NCBI GenBank assembly: GCA_002780065.1
Contig: PEWQ01000010.1
Location: 1-13,316, forward strand
DNA length: 13,316 nucleotides
From: Candidatus Hydrogenedentes bacterium CG07_land_8_20_14_0_80_42_17
Lineage (GTDB): Bacteria > UBA8481
Direction of reading: 5' to 3'
Each line of letters opens with the position of its first letter. Within the stretch, counting starts at the first letter, position 1. The notes under the pieces are model-generated. The model did not search any database, had not been told where the DNA came from, and saw only the letters and a list, made by a program, of their open reading frames with translations. Shown here in pieces: positions 6,949 to 13,316 of this stretch. A program made the translations under genes and the position numbers.

Positions 6949-6983
6949 CGACAGTTGAGTTGAATTGCTCAAACTAAACGACA
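6949..6983 (-). promoter_or_regulatory. Candidate upstream activator boxes (TGTCG x2, 30 bp apart)
   Basis: TGTCG occurs on the minus strand at 6949-6953 and 6979-6983, exactly 30 bp apart, or about three helical turns. Both are upstream of the -24 box. PilR boxes in Pseudomonas contain a TGTC core, so these are plausible sites for an NtrC-family activator. A weak inverted repeat (TTGAG/CTCAA, 6955-6972) lies between them. The motif is short and could be chance. Confidence 0.35.
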
Positions 6984-7021
6984 AATTTTTGATACCAATT
7001 CGTCAAAATTACGACTTTTTA

Positions 7022-7048
7022 GCACCGCAGGCTAAAGCCTGCCGCTAC
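7022..7048 (-). repeat. REP-like element: GTAG plus GCAGGCT palindrome
   Basis: On the minus strand GTAG (7045-7048) is followed after two bases by GCAGGCTTTAGCCTGC (7027-7042), a 7-bp stem with a TT loop. Weaker outer pairing extends toward GGTGC. The layout, GTAG then an imperfect hairpin, is that of a REP element. Sequences of this kind occur in many copies in some bacterial genomes. Confidence 0.55.
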
Positions 7049-7083
7049 CGTTCGAAAGAAATCGAATTTCTTCTTTCAAGCGG
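7048..7083. repeat. Imperfect inverted repeat with long arms
   Basis: The left arm (7048-7062, containing TTCGAAAGAAAT) is nearly the reverse complement of the right arm (7066-7083, containing ATTTCTTCTTTCAAG), with small bulges and the loop CGA. Both ends carry CCG/CGG. It joins the REP-like palindrome directly on one side and the tandem array on the other. Its function is unknown. Confidence 0.5.
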
Positions 7084-7203
7084 AACACATAGGTTCTAAG
7101 GGCGAACACATAGGTTCTAAGGGCGAACACATAGGTTCTAAGGGCGAACACATAGTTCTAAGGGCGAACACATAGTTCTAAGGGCGAACACATAGGTTCG
7201 CCC
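7083..7203. repeat. Six-unit 20/21-bp tandem array ending at the ppdK stop
   Basis: Units starting GAACACATAGGTTC recur at 7083, 7104, 7125, 7146, 7166 and 7186 with no spacer DNA, joined by TAAGGGC. The first three repeat at 21 bp, the next two at 20 bp after losing one G of the GG, and the last regains it. Each 21-bp unit can form a 4-bp GAAC/GTTC hairpin. The last unit forms a longer hairpin, GGGCGAAC (7182-7189) with GTTCGCCC (7196-7203). The array looks like an expansion of half of that palindrome. Confidence 0.85.
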
Positions 7204-7207
7204 CTAC
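7182..7207 (-). repeat. REP-like element overlapping the ppdK stop codon
   Basis: On the minus strand GTAG (7204-7207) is followed by G-rich sequence and an 8-bp stem, GGGCGAAC with GTTCGCCC, around a 6-base loop. The TAG of GTAG is the stop codon of ppdK. The hairpin therefore starts at the first base after the coding region and could protect the 3' end or slow polymerase. No U-run follows, so it is not a standard terminator. Confidence 0.55.
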
Positions 7208-9861
7208 TTTTCTTCTGCAACCGCCTGAGCCGCCGCTAGTCTTGCTATCGGAACTCGATATGGAGAACATGAAACATAATCCATTCCCACTTTATGACAG
7301 AACTTTACGCTCTTAGCCTCACCACCATGCTCACCGCAAATTCCAATCTTCAACTTCTTCTTCGTCTTTCTTCCAAGCTCGATACCCATCTTCACTAATT
7401 TTCCTACTCCACTCTGATCAAGCGACTGGAACGGATCGTCAGTAAAAATTCCAGTTTTCTTTTCGTCTACATAATCGGGCAGGAATTTGCCTGCGTCGTC
7501 TCGAGAGAGCGCCATTGTAAATTGAGTCAAATCGTTAGTGCCGAAAGAAAAGAACTCAGCAATCTCAGCAATTTCATCCGCCAGAAGCGCGGCTCTCGGA
7601 ACTTCAATCATAGTTCCTACAAGATAATCCACTTTTTTCTTCTGCTCGGCAAAAACTTCTTCCGCAACCGCCCGCGTTCTCTCCACAAGAATAGAAAGTT
7701 CTTTCTTGTCTAAAACCAACGGGTGCATGATCTCCGGAAAAACCTTAATCTTTTTCTTCGCACAGATGCACGCGGCTTCGATAATCGCTCGAACCTGCAT
7801 CTCGAGAATCTCCGGATACGTTATCGAAAGCCGACAGCCGCGGTGTCCGAGCATCGGATTCGCTTCCTTCAAACTCTCAACTCTATGAGCAACCTTTTCT
7901 ACCGGCACTCCGCACTGGCGAGCCACAGCTTCTTGTCCTTCTCTATCGTGCGGAACAAACTCATGCAGCGGAGGATCGATCAGCCTGATAGTGACAGGAA
8001 GTCCGTTCATTGCCTCAAAGATGCCGGTGAAATCCTCTCTCTGAAACGGCAGTAACTTTGCAAGCGCCACTCTTCTCGATTCAATAGAATCTGCAACAAT
8101 CATCTCCTGAATTGCGAGTCTCCTCGCCTCTGTGTCAAAGAACATGTGCTCGGTTCTGCAAAGCCCTATTCCTTCTGCTCCAAAATCTCGAGCTTTCTTT
8201 GCATCGTAAGGAGTATCTGCATTTGTTCTAACCTTGAGTCTTCTCATTTCATCAGACCACTTCATTATCGAGTAAAACTCTTTTGGAGGTTCAGGCCTAT
8301 CGAGCGGGAGTTCACCCTCGTACACATTTCCCGTATTTCCGTCGAGAGTAAAGAACGCGCCTTCACCGAACTCTCTGCCGTTTACAATCAGCTTCTTCTC
8401 ATGCTCATCAATTGAAAGCGCTTCGCATCCGACGATACAACACTTTCCCCATCCTCGAGCAACCACTGCCGCATGAGAGGTCTTTCCGCCGGTTGCGGTA
8501 AGGATTCCTGCAGAAGCATGCATTCCGCCCACATCCTCGGGGCTCGTTTCACGCCGCAGTAAAATAACTTTTTTCCCTTGTTGATGCCATTCTTCAGCAG
8601 TCTCCGCTGTGAACACAATTTGTCCTGCCGCAGCGCCTGGAACGGCATTGATGCCTGTAGCAAGCCTCTTCGTTTCTAATTCAGATTTCGAAATTTTATC
8701 GGAAATAACCGGATAGAAGAGCCGCTCTATATCTTCAGGAGTTATTCTTAAAATTGCTTCTTCCTTTGTAATCAGCTTTTCTTTTGCCATATCTGCCGCC
8801 ATCCTGAATATTGCACGCGGTGAACGCTTGCCCGTGCGGCACTGAAGCATGTACAACTTCTCATCCTCAATCGTGAACTCGAGGTCCTGCATATCCCTAT
8901 AATGCTTTTCAAGGGTCTTTCTCACTTCACAAAGCTGTTTGTAAGCCTTTGGCATAATTCTCTTGAGTTCGATTAATTTTATCGGAGTTCGAATTCCTGC
9001 GACAACATCTTCGCCTTGCGCATTGATGAGTATGTCTCCATAAAATTCATTTTCTCCTGAATTGGGATCTCGTGTAAAACATACTCCAGTGCCCGACCTG
9101 TCGCCTTTATTGCCAAATACCATCTGCACTACGCTTACCGCAGTTCCTTTCAACCCTGTAATCTTCTCGACTCTTCTGTATGTGACTGCCTTGTCTGCCA
9201 TCCATGAGCCAAATACTGCCGCAATAGCGCCTTCAAGCTGTTTCCGAGCATCTTGAGGAAATTCCTCGCCGGTCTTTTCCTTGAAGAATTCCTTGAATCT
9301 TCCGCAAAGCGTCTTCCAGCCTTCGGCATTAATTTCAGTATCGAGCTTGACTCCAAGTTCTTCCTTCAACTCATGGAGCTTTCCTTCGAGCCCTTCTTTC
9401 GAAAGTCCGATAACAACTGTCGAATACATCTGAATGAATCTGCGGTATGAATCGTAAGCAAATCTCGCGTTATTAGTCTGCGCTGCAAGTCCTTCAACTG
9501 CCACGTCGTTTAACCCGAGATTCAAAATTGTCTCCATCATTCCCGGCATTGAGCGCGCTGCGCCGGACCGCACTGAAACTAGCAGTGGATCTTTATCATC
9601 TCCAAAACGCTTCTTTGTCACCTTCTCGAGTATTTTTATGTTCTTATCAACTTTTTTCATCATGTTCGGCGGAAATTTCCTGCCGTTCTTGTAAAATAAA
9701 TCGCACGCTTCTGTTGTGATAGTAAAGCCGGCCGGAACCGGAAGCCCGATTCTCGTCATCTCGGCAAGACCTGCTCCTTTTCCGCCTAGCAACTCACGCT
9801 GATATCCGCGCCCTTCTGATTTCCCAGCTCCGAAAAAATAAACAAACTTTGTTTTTGACAT
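7204..9861 (-). CDS. ppdK: Pyruvate, phosphate dikinase (PPDK)
   Basis: This cytoplasmic enzyme interconverts pyruvate + ATP + Pi and PEP + AMP + PPi, linking glycolysis and gluconeogenesis, or PPi-dependent glycolysis. At 885 residues it is full length and has all three domains. The N-terminal ATP-grasp domain includes LLVSVRSGAARSMPGMME (93-110). The swivelling phosphohistidine domain has GGKTSHAAVVARG, with H463 as carrier. The C-terminal PEP/pyruvate TIM barrel carries R568 (GLCRTEHMFF), R625, E753, FGTNDLTQ (773-780) and the proton-donor C842 in GICGEHGG. The ending VPIARLAAAQA is the usual PPDK C-terminus. The ATG at 9859-9861 has AGGAGG 11 nt upstream. It appears to be a single-gene unit with its own promoter, and no PPDK regulatory protein gene is nearby. 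The stop codon lies within a repeat element, but the protein is not truncated. Confidence 0.98.
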   Translation of the reverse strand: MSKTKFVYFFGAGKSEGRGYQRELLGGKGAGLAEMTRIGLPVPAGFTITTEACDLFYKNGRKFPPNMMKKVDKNIKILEKVTKKRFGDDKDPLLVSVRSGAARSMPGMMETILNLGLNDVAVEGLAAQTNNARFAYDSYRRFIQMYSTVVIGLSKEGLEGKLHELKEELGVKLDTEINAEGWKTLCGRFKEFFKEKTGEEFPQDARKQLEGAIAAVFGSWMADKAVTYRRVEKITGLKGTAVSVVQMVFGNKGDRSGTGVCFTRDPNSGENEFYGDILINAQGEDVVAGIRTPIKLIELKRIMPKAYKQLCEVRKTLEKHYRDMQDLEFTIEDEKLYMLQCRTGKRSPRAIFRMAADMAKEKLITKEEAILRITPEDIERLFYPVISDKISKSELETKRLATGINAVPGAAAGQIVFTAETAEEWHQQGKKVILLRRETSPEDVGGMHASAGILTATGGKTSHAAVVARGWGKCCIVGCEALSIDEHEKKLIVNGREFGEGAFFTLDGNTGNVYEGELPLDRPEPPKEFYSIMKWSDEMRRLKVRTNADTPYDAKKARDFGAEGIGLCRTEHMFFDTEARRLAIQEMIVADSIESRRVALAKLLPFQREDFTGIFEAMNGLPVTIRLIDPPLHEFVPHDREGQEAVARQCGVPVEKVAHRVESLKEANPMLGHRGCRLSITYPEILEMQVRAIIEAACICAKKKIKVFPEIMHPLVLDKKELSILVERTRAVAEEVFAEQKKKVDYLVGTMIEVPRAALLADEIAEIAEFFSFGTNDLTQFTMALSRDDAGKFLPDYVDEKKTGIFTDDPFQSLDQSGVGKLVKMGIELGRKTKKKLKIGICGEHGGEAKSVKFCHKVGMDYVSCSPYRVPIARLAAAQAVAEEK

Positions 9862-9872
9862 TAAATCTAAAT

Positions 9873-9878
9873 CCTCCT
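9873..9878 (-). promoter_or_regulatory. Ribosome binding site of ppdK
   Basis: AGGAGG on the minus strand, a perfect Shine-Dalgarno core, ends 11 nt before the ATG at 9861. It confirms the start and suggests strong expression. Confidence 0.85.
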
Positions 9879-9908
9879 TAGCTAATATTGATGTCTATTT
9901 AGCAATAC

Positions 9909-9936
9909 AGAATAAGCAGAGATTGAATCAAGTCAA
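9909..9936 (-). promoter_or_regulatory. Candidate sigma-70 promoter of ppdK
   Basis: TTGACT (9931-9936) and TATTCT (9909-9914) on the minus strand are 16 bp apart and match consensus at 5 and 4 of 6 positions. The start point near 9902 gives a leader of about 40 nt that includes the ribosome binding site. It is the best -35-like hexamer in the 146-bp hisA-ppdK gap. Confidence 0.5.
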
Positions 9937-9977
9937 TAGATGTAATTTTTTAACAAATCCAATTGTGGAAAACATTT

Positions 9978-9995
9978 TTTTACTCAATAGTAAAA
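9978..9995. other. A+T-rich hairpin after hisA
   Basis: TTTTACT (9978-9984) and AGTAAAA (9989-9995) form a perfect 7-bp stem with a 4-base loop, 13 bp past the hisA stop. The stem is weak, and on the minus strand it is followed by more A's, not a T-run. A terminator role for the his block is therefore doubtful. Confidence 0.3.
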
Positions 9996-10007
9996 TCACA
10001 AATATTT

Positions 10008-10721
10008 TTAGCTCTCACTGATTGCTTCCTTTAATGAAAACTTTTCCTCATACAACGCTTTGCCAACAATGGCTCCTTCAACGCCTTTTATTGCTTTCAG
10101 CCGTCTCAAATCATCAAGATTACTTATTCCACCAGACGCAATAATCGACAATGAAGTTTTAGATGCTAGAGCCTCGATCTCTTCAAAATCAGGTCCAACT
10201 AATTCGCCGTCCCGCTCAATAGCTGTAAAAATTATTCCTCTTGCTCTCCACTCCTCAGAGCGCTCAACTATCTCCTGTATTGAACGCGAGGAAGTTCTTG
10301 TCCAGCCATGAGTTGCCGCCATGCCTGCCCGAGCATCAACTCCTACATAAATTTTTTGAGGAAACATTTCAATTAATTCAGCGGCAAGCTGAGATTTTTC
10401 TATCGCAAGAGTTCCAATAACAACAAATGATGCTCCTGCCTCAAATAAGCCGGCGACGCTCTGAGCATCCCGCAACCCGCCTCCAACTTCAATCGGGACT
10501 TTCACACTCTCGGCAATCTTTTTTATTACCGCAATATTCGCGCAAGCACCCTCAAATGCCCCGTCTAGGTCAACAACGTGTATTCGCTCCGCACCTTGCG
10601 CTTCCCATCTCTTTGCGCGTTCGATCGGGTCAGCATCATAAACTTTTACTCTTCCACGTTCGCCTTGAGTAAGCCGAACACATTTCCCTTCCATTATGTC
10701 TATCGCAGGTATAACTATCAT
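10008..10721 (-). CDS. hisA: ProFAR isomerase (HisA)
   Basis: HisA carries out the Amadori isomerisation of ProFAR to PRFAR, the fourth step of histidine synthesis, in the cytoplasm. The 237-residue (beta/alpha)8 barrel is a normal length. Catalytic D8 (IPAIDIMEGKCVRL), D129 (VGVDARAG) and T166 (IIFTAIERDG) are present. So are both phosphate-binding loops, EVGGGLR (78-84) and IASGGIS (194-200), which reflect the barrel's half-repeat origin. The DARAG segment followed by HGWT matches HisA, and argues against HisF, which it otherwise resembles. It begins 4 bp after hisH with AGGA about 10 nt upstream, so the two genes are one transcript. A bifunctional HisA/TrpF (PriA) role cannot be excluded, since no trp genes are visible. 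Confidence 0.95.
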   Translation of the reverse strand: MIVIPAIDIMEGKCVRLTQGERGRVKVYDADPIERAKRWEAQGAERIHVVDLDGAFEGACANIAVIKKIAESVKVPIEVGGGLRDAQSVAGLFEAGASFVVIGTLAIEKSQLAAELIEMFPQKIYVGVDARAGMAATHGWTRTSSRSIQEIVERSEEWRARGIIFTAIERDGELVGPDFEEIEALASKTSLSIIASGGISNLDDLRRLKAIKGVEGAIVGKALYEEKFSLKEAISES

Positions 10722-10725
10722 CGAA

Positions 10726-11355
10726 TTATTTTCCTATCCTTTTGATAAATATTTTTAATAAATTAATTCCATCTCGCCCTGACTTTTCCGGATGAAACTG
10801 CAGAGCAAGAATTGAATCGTCTTCCAGAGCAGAGCAATACTCTATTCCGTAATTTGACGTTGCCGCAATTACTTCCTGATTATGCGGCTCGGCATAATAA
10901 GAATGAACAAAATAAAATCTCTTTTCATCTAAATCAGAAAGTATTCCGTTCTTCTTGGCTGAAATGCTGTTCCAGCCCATAGCAGGAACTATCATTTTTT
11001 TTCCGTTTGCCTCCGCAGGAAACCGCTTCACTGAGCCCTGATAAATACCCATTCCTTTTGTCTCCATGGACTCTTCGCTGAATTCGAAGAGCACTTGAAG
11101 CCCAAGACAAATCCCCAAAAAAGGTTTCTTCGATAGAATCCAACTTCGAATTTTCTCTTCAAAATTCTTTTCGCGCAGACGTTGCATCGCGTCGCCGAAA
11201 TTACCAACTCCCGGCAATACAACACAGTCAACTCTTTCGAGTTCGAAAGGTTCAGTCAATATCTTCACGTCAGCACCGGCATTTAAGAGCGCCTTAGATA
11301 CAGAATGGAGATTTCCCATTTCGTAATCTATGACTCCTATTTTTGGAATATGCAT
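10726..11355 (-). CDS. hisH: Imidazole glycerol phosphate synthase, glutaminase subunit (HisH)
   Basis: HisH hydrolyses glutamine and passes ammonia to HisF, which makes IGP and AICAR from PRFAR. The 209-residue class I glutamine amidotransferase has the full triad: C83 in GICLGLQ, H188 and E190 in LQFHPE. The oxyanion strand LPGVGNFGDAM (47-57) is also present. One oddity: the motif usually read as PHMGWN, at the HisF interface, is PAMGWN here (A125 in place of His), while the anchor tryptophan W128 is kept. The ATG at 11353-11355 lies inside the end of radA (19-bp overlap) and has GAGG at 11360-11363, inside radA. It is followed 4 bp later by hisA. The partner hisF is not in the window. Confidence 0.94.
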   Translation of the reverse strand: MHIPKIGVIDYEMGNLHSVSKALLNAGADVKILTEPFELERVDCVVLPGVGNFGDAMQRLREKNFEEKIRSWILSKKPFLGICLGLQVLFEFSEESMETKGMGIYQGSVKRFPAEANGKKMIVPAMGWNSISAKKNGILSDLDEKRFYFVHSYYAEPHNQEVIAATSNYGIEYCSALEDDSILALQFHPEKSGRDGINLLKIFIKRIGK

Positions 11356-12641
11356 AAAGCCTCGCTTATGTGTTTAACTTTGCGCAATGATATTTCTGAA
11401 ACCGAATCTATTTTTTGTTCAGGAATAAACGCTGATTTAAATCCCAACTTTGCGGCTTCTTTCAGTCTGCTCTCAATCTTTCCGACCGGTCTGATTTCTC
11501 CGCCTAAACCAACCTCACCGATAAAAATTGCGTGTTCCGGTACAGGTAAATCAAGAACTGCCGACGCAACAGCCATCTCAACGCCGAGATCGACGGCAGG
11601 TTCTTTCAACCTGAATCCTCCTGCCGAATTTAAATACACATCGGAATTGCCGACCTGAATTCCGCCTCTGCGTTCCAATACTGCCAACAGCATCGAAAGT
11701 CTATTTTGCTCGATGCCGGTCGAGAGTCTGCGCGGAGTTCCAAACGCAGTCGGAACAGTCAAAGCCTGAAGCTCGATCAGGAGCGGGCGCCGTCCTTCAA
11801 GTGATGCGACCACGGCTGATCCAGGAACTAAATCAGTTCTTGTCGGCAATAAAAGCTCCGACGGATTTGTGATTTCACGCATTCCGTCTTCGCCCATTGC
11901 AAAAAGTCCAACCTCATCGACAGAGCCAAAACGATTCTTCAATCCGCGCAATAGTCGATATGCTCCTGATGTATCGCTCTCCAAAAGGAGAACTACATCG
12001 ACAAGATGTTCGAGGAGCATCGGGCCGGCAATGTCTCCGGACTTCGTCACGTGGCCGACCAAAATCGCGGGTATTCGCGGTTCTTTCAAAGAATGGAGCA
12101 GATACGCGGCGGCCTCACGAATTTGGTTCACGGCTCCGACTGAGTTTGAGGTTTCAACCCGCGCCGTCTGAATGGAATCGATAACTAAAAGACTCGGCAT
12201 CAGTTCTTTCGCTTCAGCAACAATCTTTTCGACCAATGTTTCGGTCGTAACTTTAATTCGTTTCGAGTCGATTCCCAACCGATCTGCGCGCAGGCGAATT
12301 TGAGACGGAGATTCTTCTCCAGCCGCGTAAAGAACCGAGTCGAACGCTGACGACATCTGCAGAGCGAGCGTGGATTTGCCAATGCCGGGATCTCCGGCCA
12401 GAAGGTTAATGGAGCCTTTCACCAATCCGCCGCCGAAAACACGATCGAGCTCGCTTATTCCGGTCCGAATTCTTCCAGCCTCTTCAGGTTCTACTTGATC
12501 GAGCCTAACCGGCCTTTTCCCGCGGCCTGATGTTTCTTCTTTCGCAATGCTTCCCCACGCTCCGCAAGAGGGGCAGCGGCCAAGCCACTGCGGCTGACTT
12601 GCACCGCATTCAGAGCAGGCATACGATTTACTTTTATTCAT
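11337..12641 (-). CDS. radA: DNA repair protein RadA (Sms)
   Basis: RadA is a RecA-like hexameric DNA motor that helps branch migration and recombinational repair. The 434-residue protein has every expected part: a C4 zinc finger (C9, C12, C23, C26), Walker A GDPGIGKST (83-91), Walker B LLVIDS (D155), the RadA-specific KNRFG motif (235-239), and a Lon-like C-terminal domain from about residue 270 containing EVGLGGEIRPVGKIE. Length is slightly below the usual 450-460. The ATG at 12639-12641 gives the standard N-terminus just before the zinc finger, but no Shine-Dalgarno precedes it. It follows recG by 65 bp and runs into hisH, so repair and histidine genes may share a transcript. No frameshift or missing motif is seen. 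Confidence 0.97.
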   Translation of the reverse strand: MNKSKSYACSECGASQPQWLGRCPSCGAWGSIAKEETSGRGKRPVRLDQVEPEEAGRIRTGISELDRVFGGGLVKGSINLLAGDPGIGKSTLALQMSSAFDSVLYAAGEESPSQIRLRADRLGIDSKRIKVTTETLVEKIVAEAKELMPSLLVIDSIQTARVETSNSVGAVNQIREAAAYLLHSLKEPRIPAILVGHVTKSGDIAGPMLLEHLVDVVLLLESDTSGAYRLLRGLKNRFGSVDEVGLFAMGEDGMREITNPSELLLPTRTDLVPGSAVVASLEGRRPLLIELQALTVPTAFGTPRRLSTGIEQNRLSMLLAVLERRGGIQVGNSDVYLNSAGGFRLKEPAVDLGVEMAVASAVLDLPVPEHAIFIGEVGLGGEIRPVGKIESRLKEAAKLGFKSAFIPEQKIDSVSEISLRKVKHISEALCIFQK

Positions 12642-12654
12642 GCATAGAGTTTAT
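12640..12654 (-). promoter_or_regulatory. 15-bp start-site motif, copy 2 (radA)
   Basis: ATAAACTCTATGCAT on the minus strand matches copy 1 (6356-6370) at 14 of 15 bases, and its last two bases begin the radA ATG. The TAAACT within it (12648-12653) fits the TANNNT form of a -10 box and ends 6 nt before the ATG, so a transcript from it would be leaderless. No -35 is evident. As in copy 1, an inner out-of-frame ATG opens a tiny frame (ATG CAT GAA TAA) overlapping the gene start. Confidence 0.42.
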
Positions 12655-12706
12655 TCGAGAACCAAAAAAAATCCATCAGCAATATTTGCGCAGCACTCAT
12701 CACAAT

Positions 12707-13316
12707 CTAAAACACATCCGCTCCGCGCTTTTCCCAGCCTTCAATTACCCGCCGCAAAAAATTATGATTCATCAATTCAAAATCTTCTTCGATTAATTTC
12801 TTTGCTAACCGCTGAGCATTAGGAATAAGTTCGAAATCAACTGATAAATTTGCCACCTTCAATTCCGTTCCGCCGTGTTGATGCTCCCCAAGTATTTCTC
12901 CCGGGCCTCTTAGTCTCAAATCCTCTTCTGCAATCTTAAATCCGTCCTGACATTCCAAAAGAACTTTCATCCGCTCTTCAGCATATTCACCGAGTATATC
13001 CGCAGTCGTGAGAATACAGGTTCCCGGTCTTCCGCCTCTACCAACTCTGCCGCGAAGCTGATGCAATTGCGCAAGCCCGAAATACTCGGCGTGTTCAACA
13101 ATCATCAGCGTCGCCGTCGGAACGTCAATGCCTACCTCGACAACAGAAGTAGCAACTAATATAGATATTTTTCCGTCTCGAAATTTCTTCATTGTAATTT
13201 CTTTCTCTTCGGATTTGGATCTTCCGGTAAGCAAAGCAGTCTTACAATTTTTGAATGCGGCAGAAATTTTCCTGTATTGACCTTCTGCATCTCTTAAATT
13301 CAGTTCCTCGTCTTCC
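12707..13316 (-). CDS. recG: ATP-dependent DNA helicase RecG, C-terminal part (5' end outside window)
   Basis: RecG remodels stalled replication forks and Holliday junctions. Only the last 203 or so residues are in view. The frame is open to the right edge, reading EDEELNLRDAEGQYRKISAA at the start of the visible part. Present are helicase motif V (VATSVVEVGIDVP), the RecG hallmark EYFGLAQLHQLRGRVGRG that contains motif VI, and the TRG translocation segment DGFKIAEEDLRLRGPGEILG followed by EHQHG, where QSG is more usual. The C-terminus is of normal extent. TTG codons inside the visible part are not starts, because homology continues upstream of them. radA follows 65 bp downstream on the same strand. 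Confidence 0.96.
   Translation of the reverse strand, partial: EDEELNLRDAEGQYRKISAAFKNCKTALLTGRSKSEEKEITMKKFRDGKISILVATSVVEVGIDVPTATLMIVEHAEYFGLAQLHQLRGRVGRGGRPGTCILTTADILGEYAEERMKVLLECQDGFKIAEEDLRLRGPGEILGEHQHGGTELKVANLSVDFELIPNAQRLAKKLIEEDFELMNHNFLRRVIEGWEKRGADVF

Larger units (their letters stand above)
6891..7203. other. Gene-free stretch between ppdK and the pilin gene
   Basis: I find no supportable reading frame in these 313 bases. The half near the pilin (6891-7020) is A+T-rich control DNA with the sigma-54 promoter and candidate activator boxes. The half near ppdK (7020-7203) is made almost wholly of repeats: a GTAG-flanked palindrome (7027-7048), an imperfect inverted repeat (7048-7083), and a six-unit tandem array ending in a second GTAG-flanked palindrome (7083-7207). 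Confidence 0.85.

Noticed and set aside
7083-7203. CRISPR array
   Set aside because: The 20/21-bp units abut with no unique spacers and no cas genes are present, so this is a simple tandem repeat.
9978-9995. Intrinsic terminator for hisA
   Set aside because: The stem is only A/T-rich and no U-run follows on the minus strand; kept only as a weak hairpin.
12642-12706. Terminator between recG and radA (T8 run at about 12664-12671)
   Set aside because: Only a 4-bp stem (GCAA/TTGC) precedes the T-run, at a distance, which is too weak to call.
12530-12796. Plus-strand frame across the radA-recG junction
   Set aside because: It spans the ends of two well-supported minus-strand genes and has no family features.
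13232-13234. TTG as the start of a short 175-residue helicase gene
   Set aside because: RecG homology continues in frame to the right edge, so this is an internal leucine codon of a partial recG.

Overview
All ten supported genes lie on the minus strand, so transcription runs from the right edge of the window to the left. Bacterial origin is clear from RecG, RadA, FabF, HisH/HisA, bacterial-type PPDK, a type IV prepilin with the GFTLIE processing motif, Shine-Dalgarno sequences before several genes and a sigma-54-type promoter. The DNA is moderately A+T-rich. The gene mix, the didermic-style pilin and the abundant short palindromic repeats suggest an uncultivated candidate-phylum bacterium (something like Elusimicrobia or Omnitrophica). 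That taxonomic guess is only an impression from gene content and repeat style. I see no tRNA, rRNA, CRISPR array, transposase or phage gene.

Layout in the direction of transcription. (1) Positions 13316-10008 form a housekeeping block: the C-terminal part of recG (cut by the window edge), radA, then hisH overlapping the end of radA by 19 bp, and hisA 4 bp after hisH. No hisF is in view. (2) Positions 9936-7204 hold ppdK, with its own likely sigma-70 promoter and a strong ribosome binding site. Its stop codon lies inside a REP-like palindrome. (3) Positions 7203-6891 are a gene-free stretch with two parts: a repeat cluster (two GTAG-flanked palindromes, an inverted repeat and a six-unit 20/21-bp tandem array), then the control region of a pilin gene with a sigma-54 -24/-12 element. 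(4) Positions 6875-6415 hold a type IV pilin or pseudopilin gene ending in a clear intrinsic terminator. (5) Positions 6392-2546 hold two overlapping paralogous polytopic membrane proteins that look like GT-C glycosyltransferases. The first has lost all the charged signature residues that the second keeps. (6) Positions 2531-125 hold fabF and an NPPY-type methyltransferase. (7) The last 124 bases hold short tandem repeats and a hairpin.

Functionally this is mostly a chromosomal housekeeping segment: DNA repair, histidine synthesis, pyruvate/PEP interconversion and fatty acid elongation. The accessory part is the pilin gene with the glycosyltransferase pair behind it. That order allows, but does not prove, a role for the pair in modifying the pilin or another surface structure. 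The most notable signals are the active/degenerate paralog pair, the sigma-54 pilin promoter with two TGTCG boxes exactly 30 bp apart, the family of GTAG-flanked palindromes, and a 15-bp motif shared by the two gene starts (radA and the first glycosyltransferase-like gene) that lack a Shine-Dalgarno.
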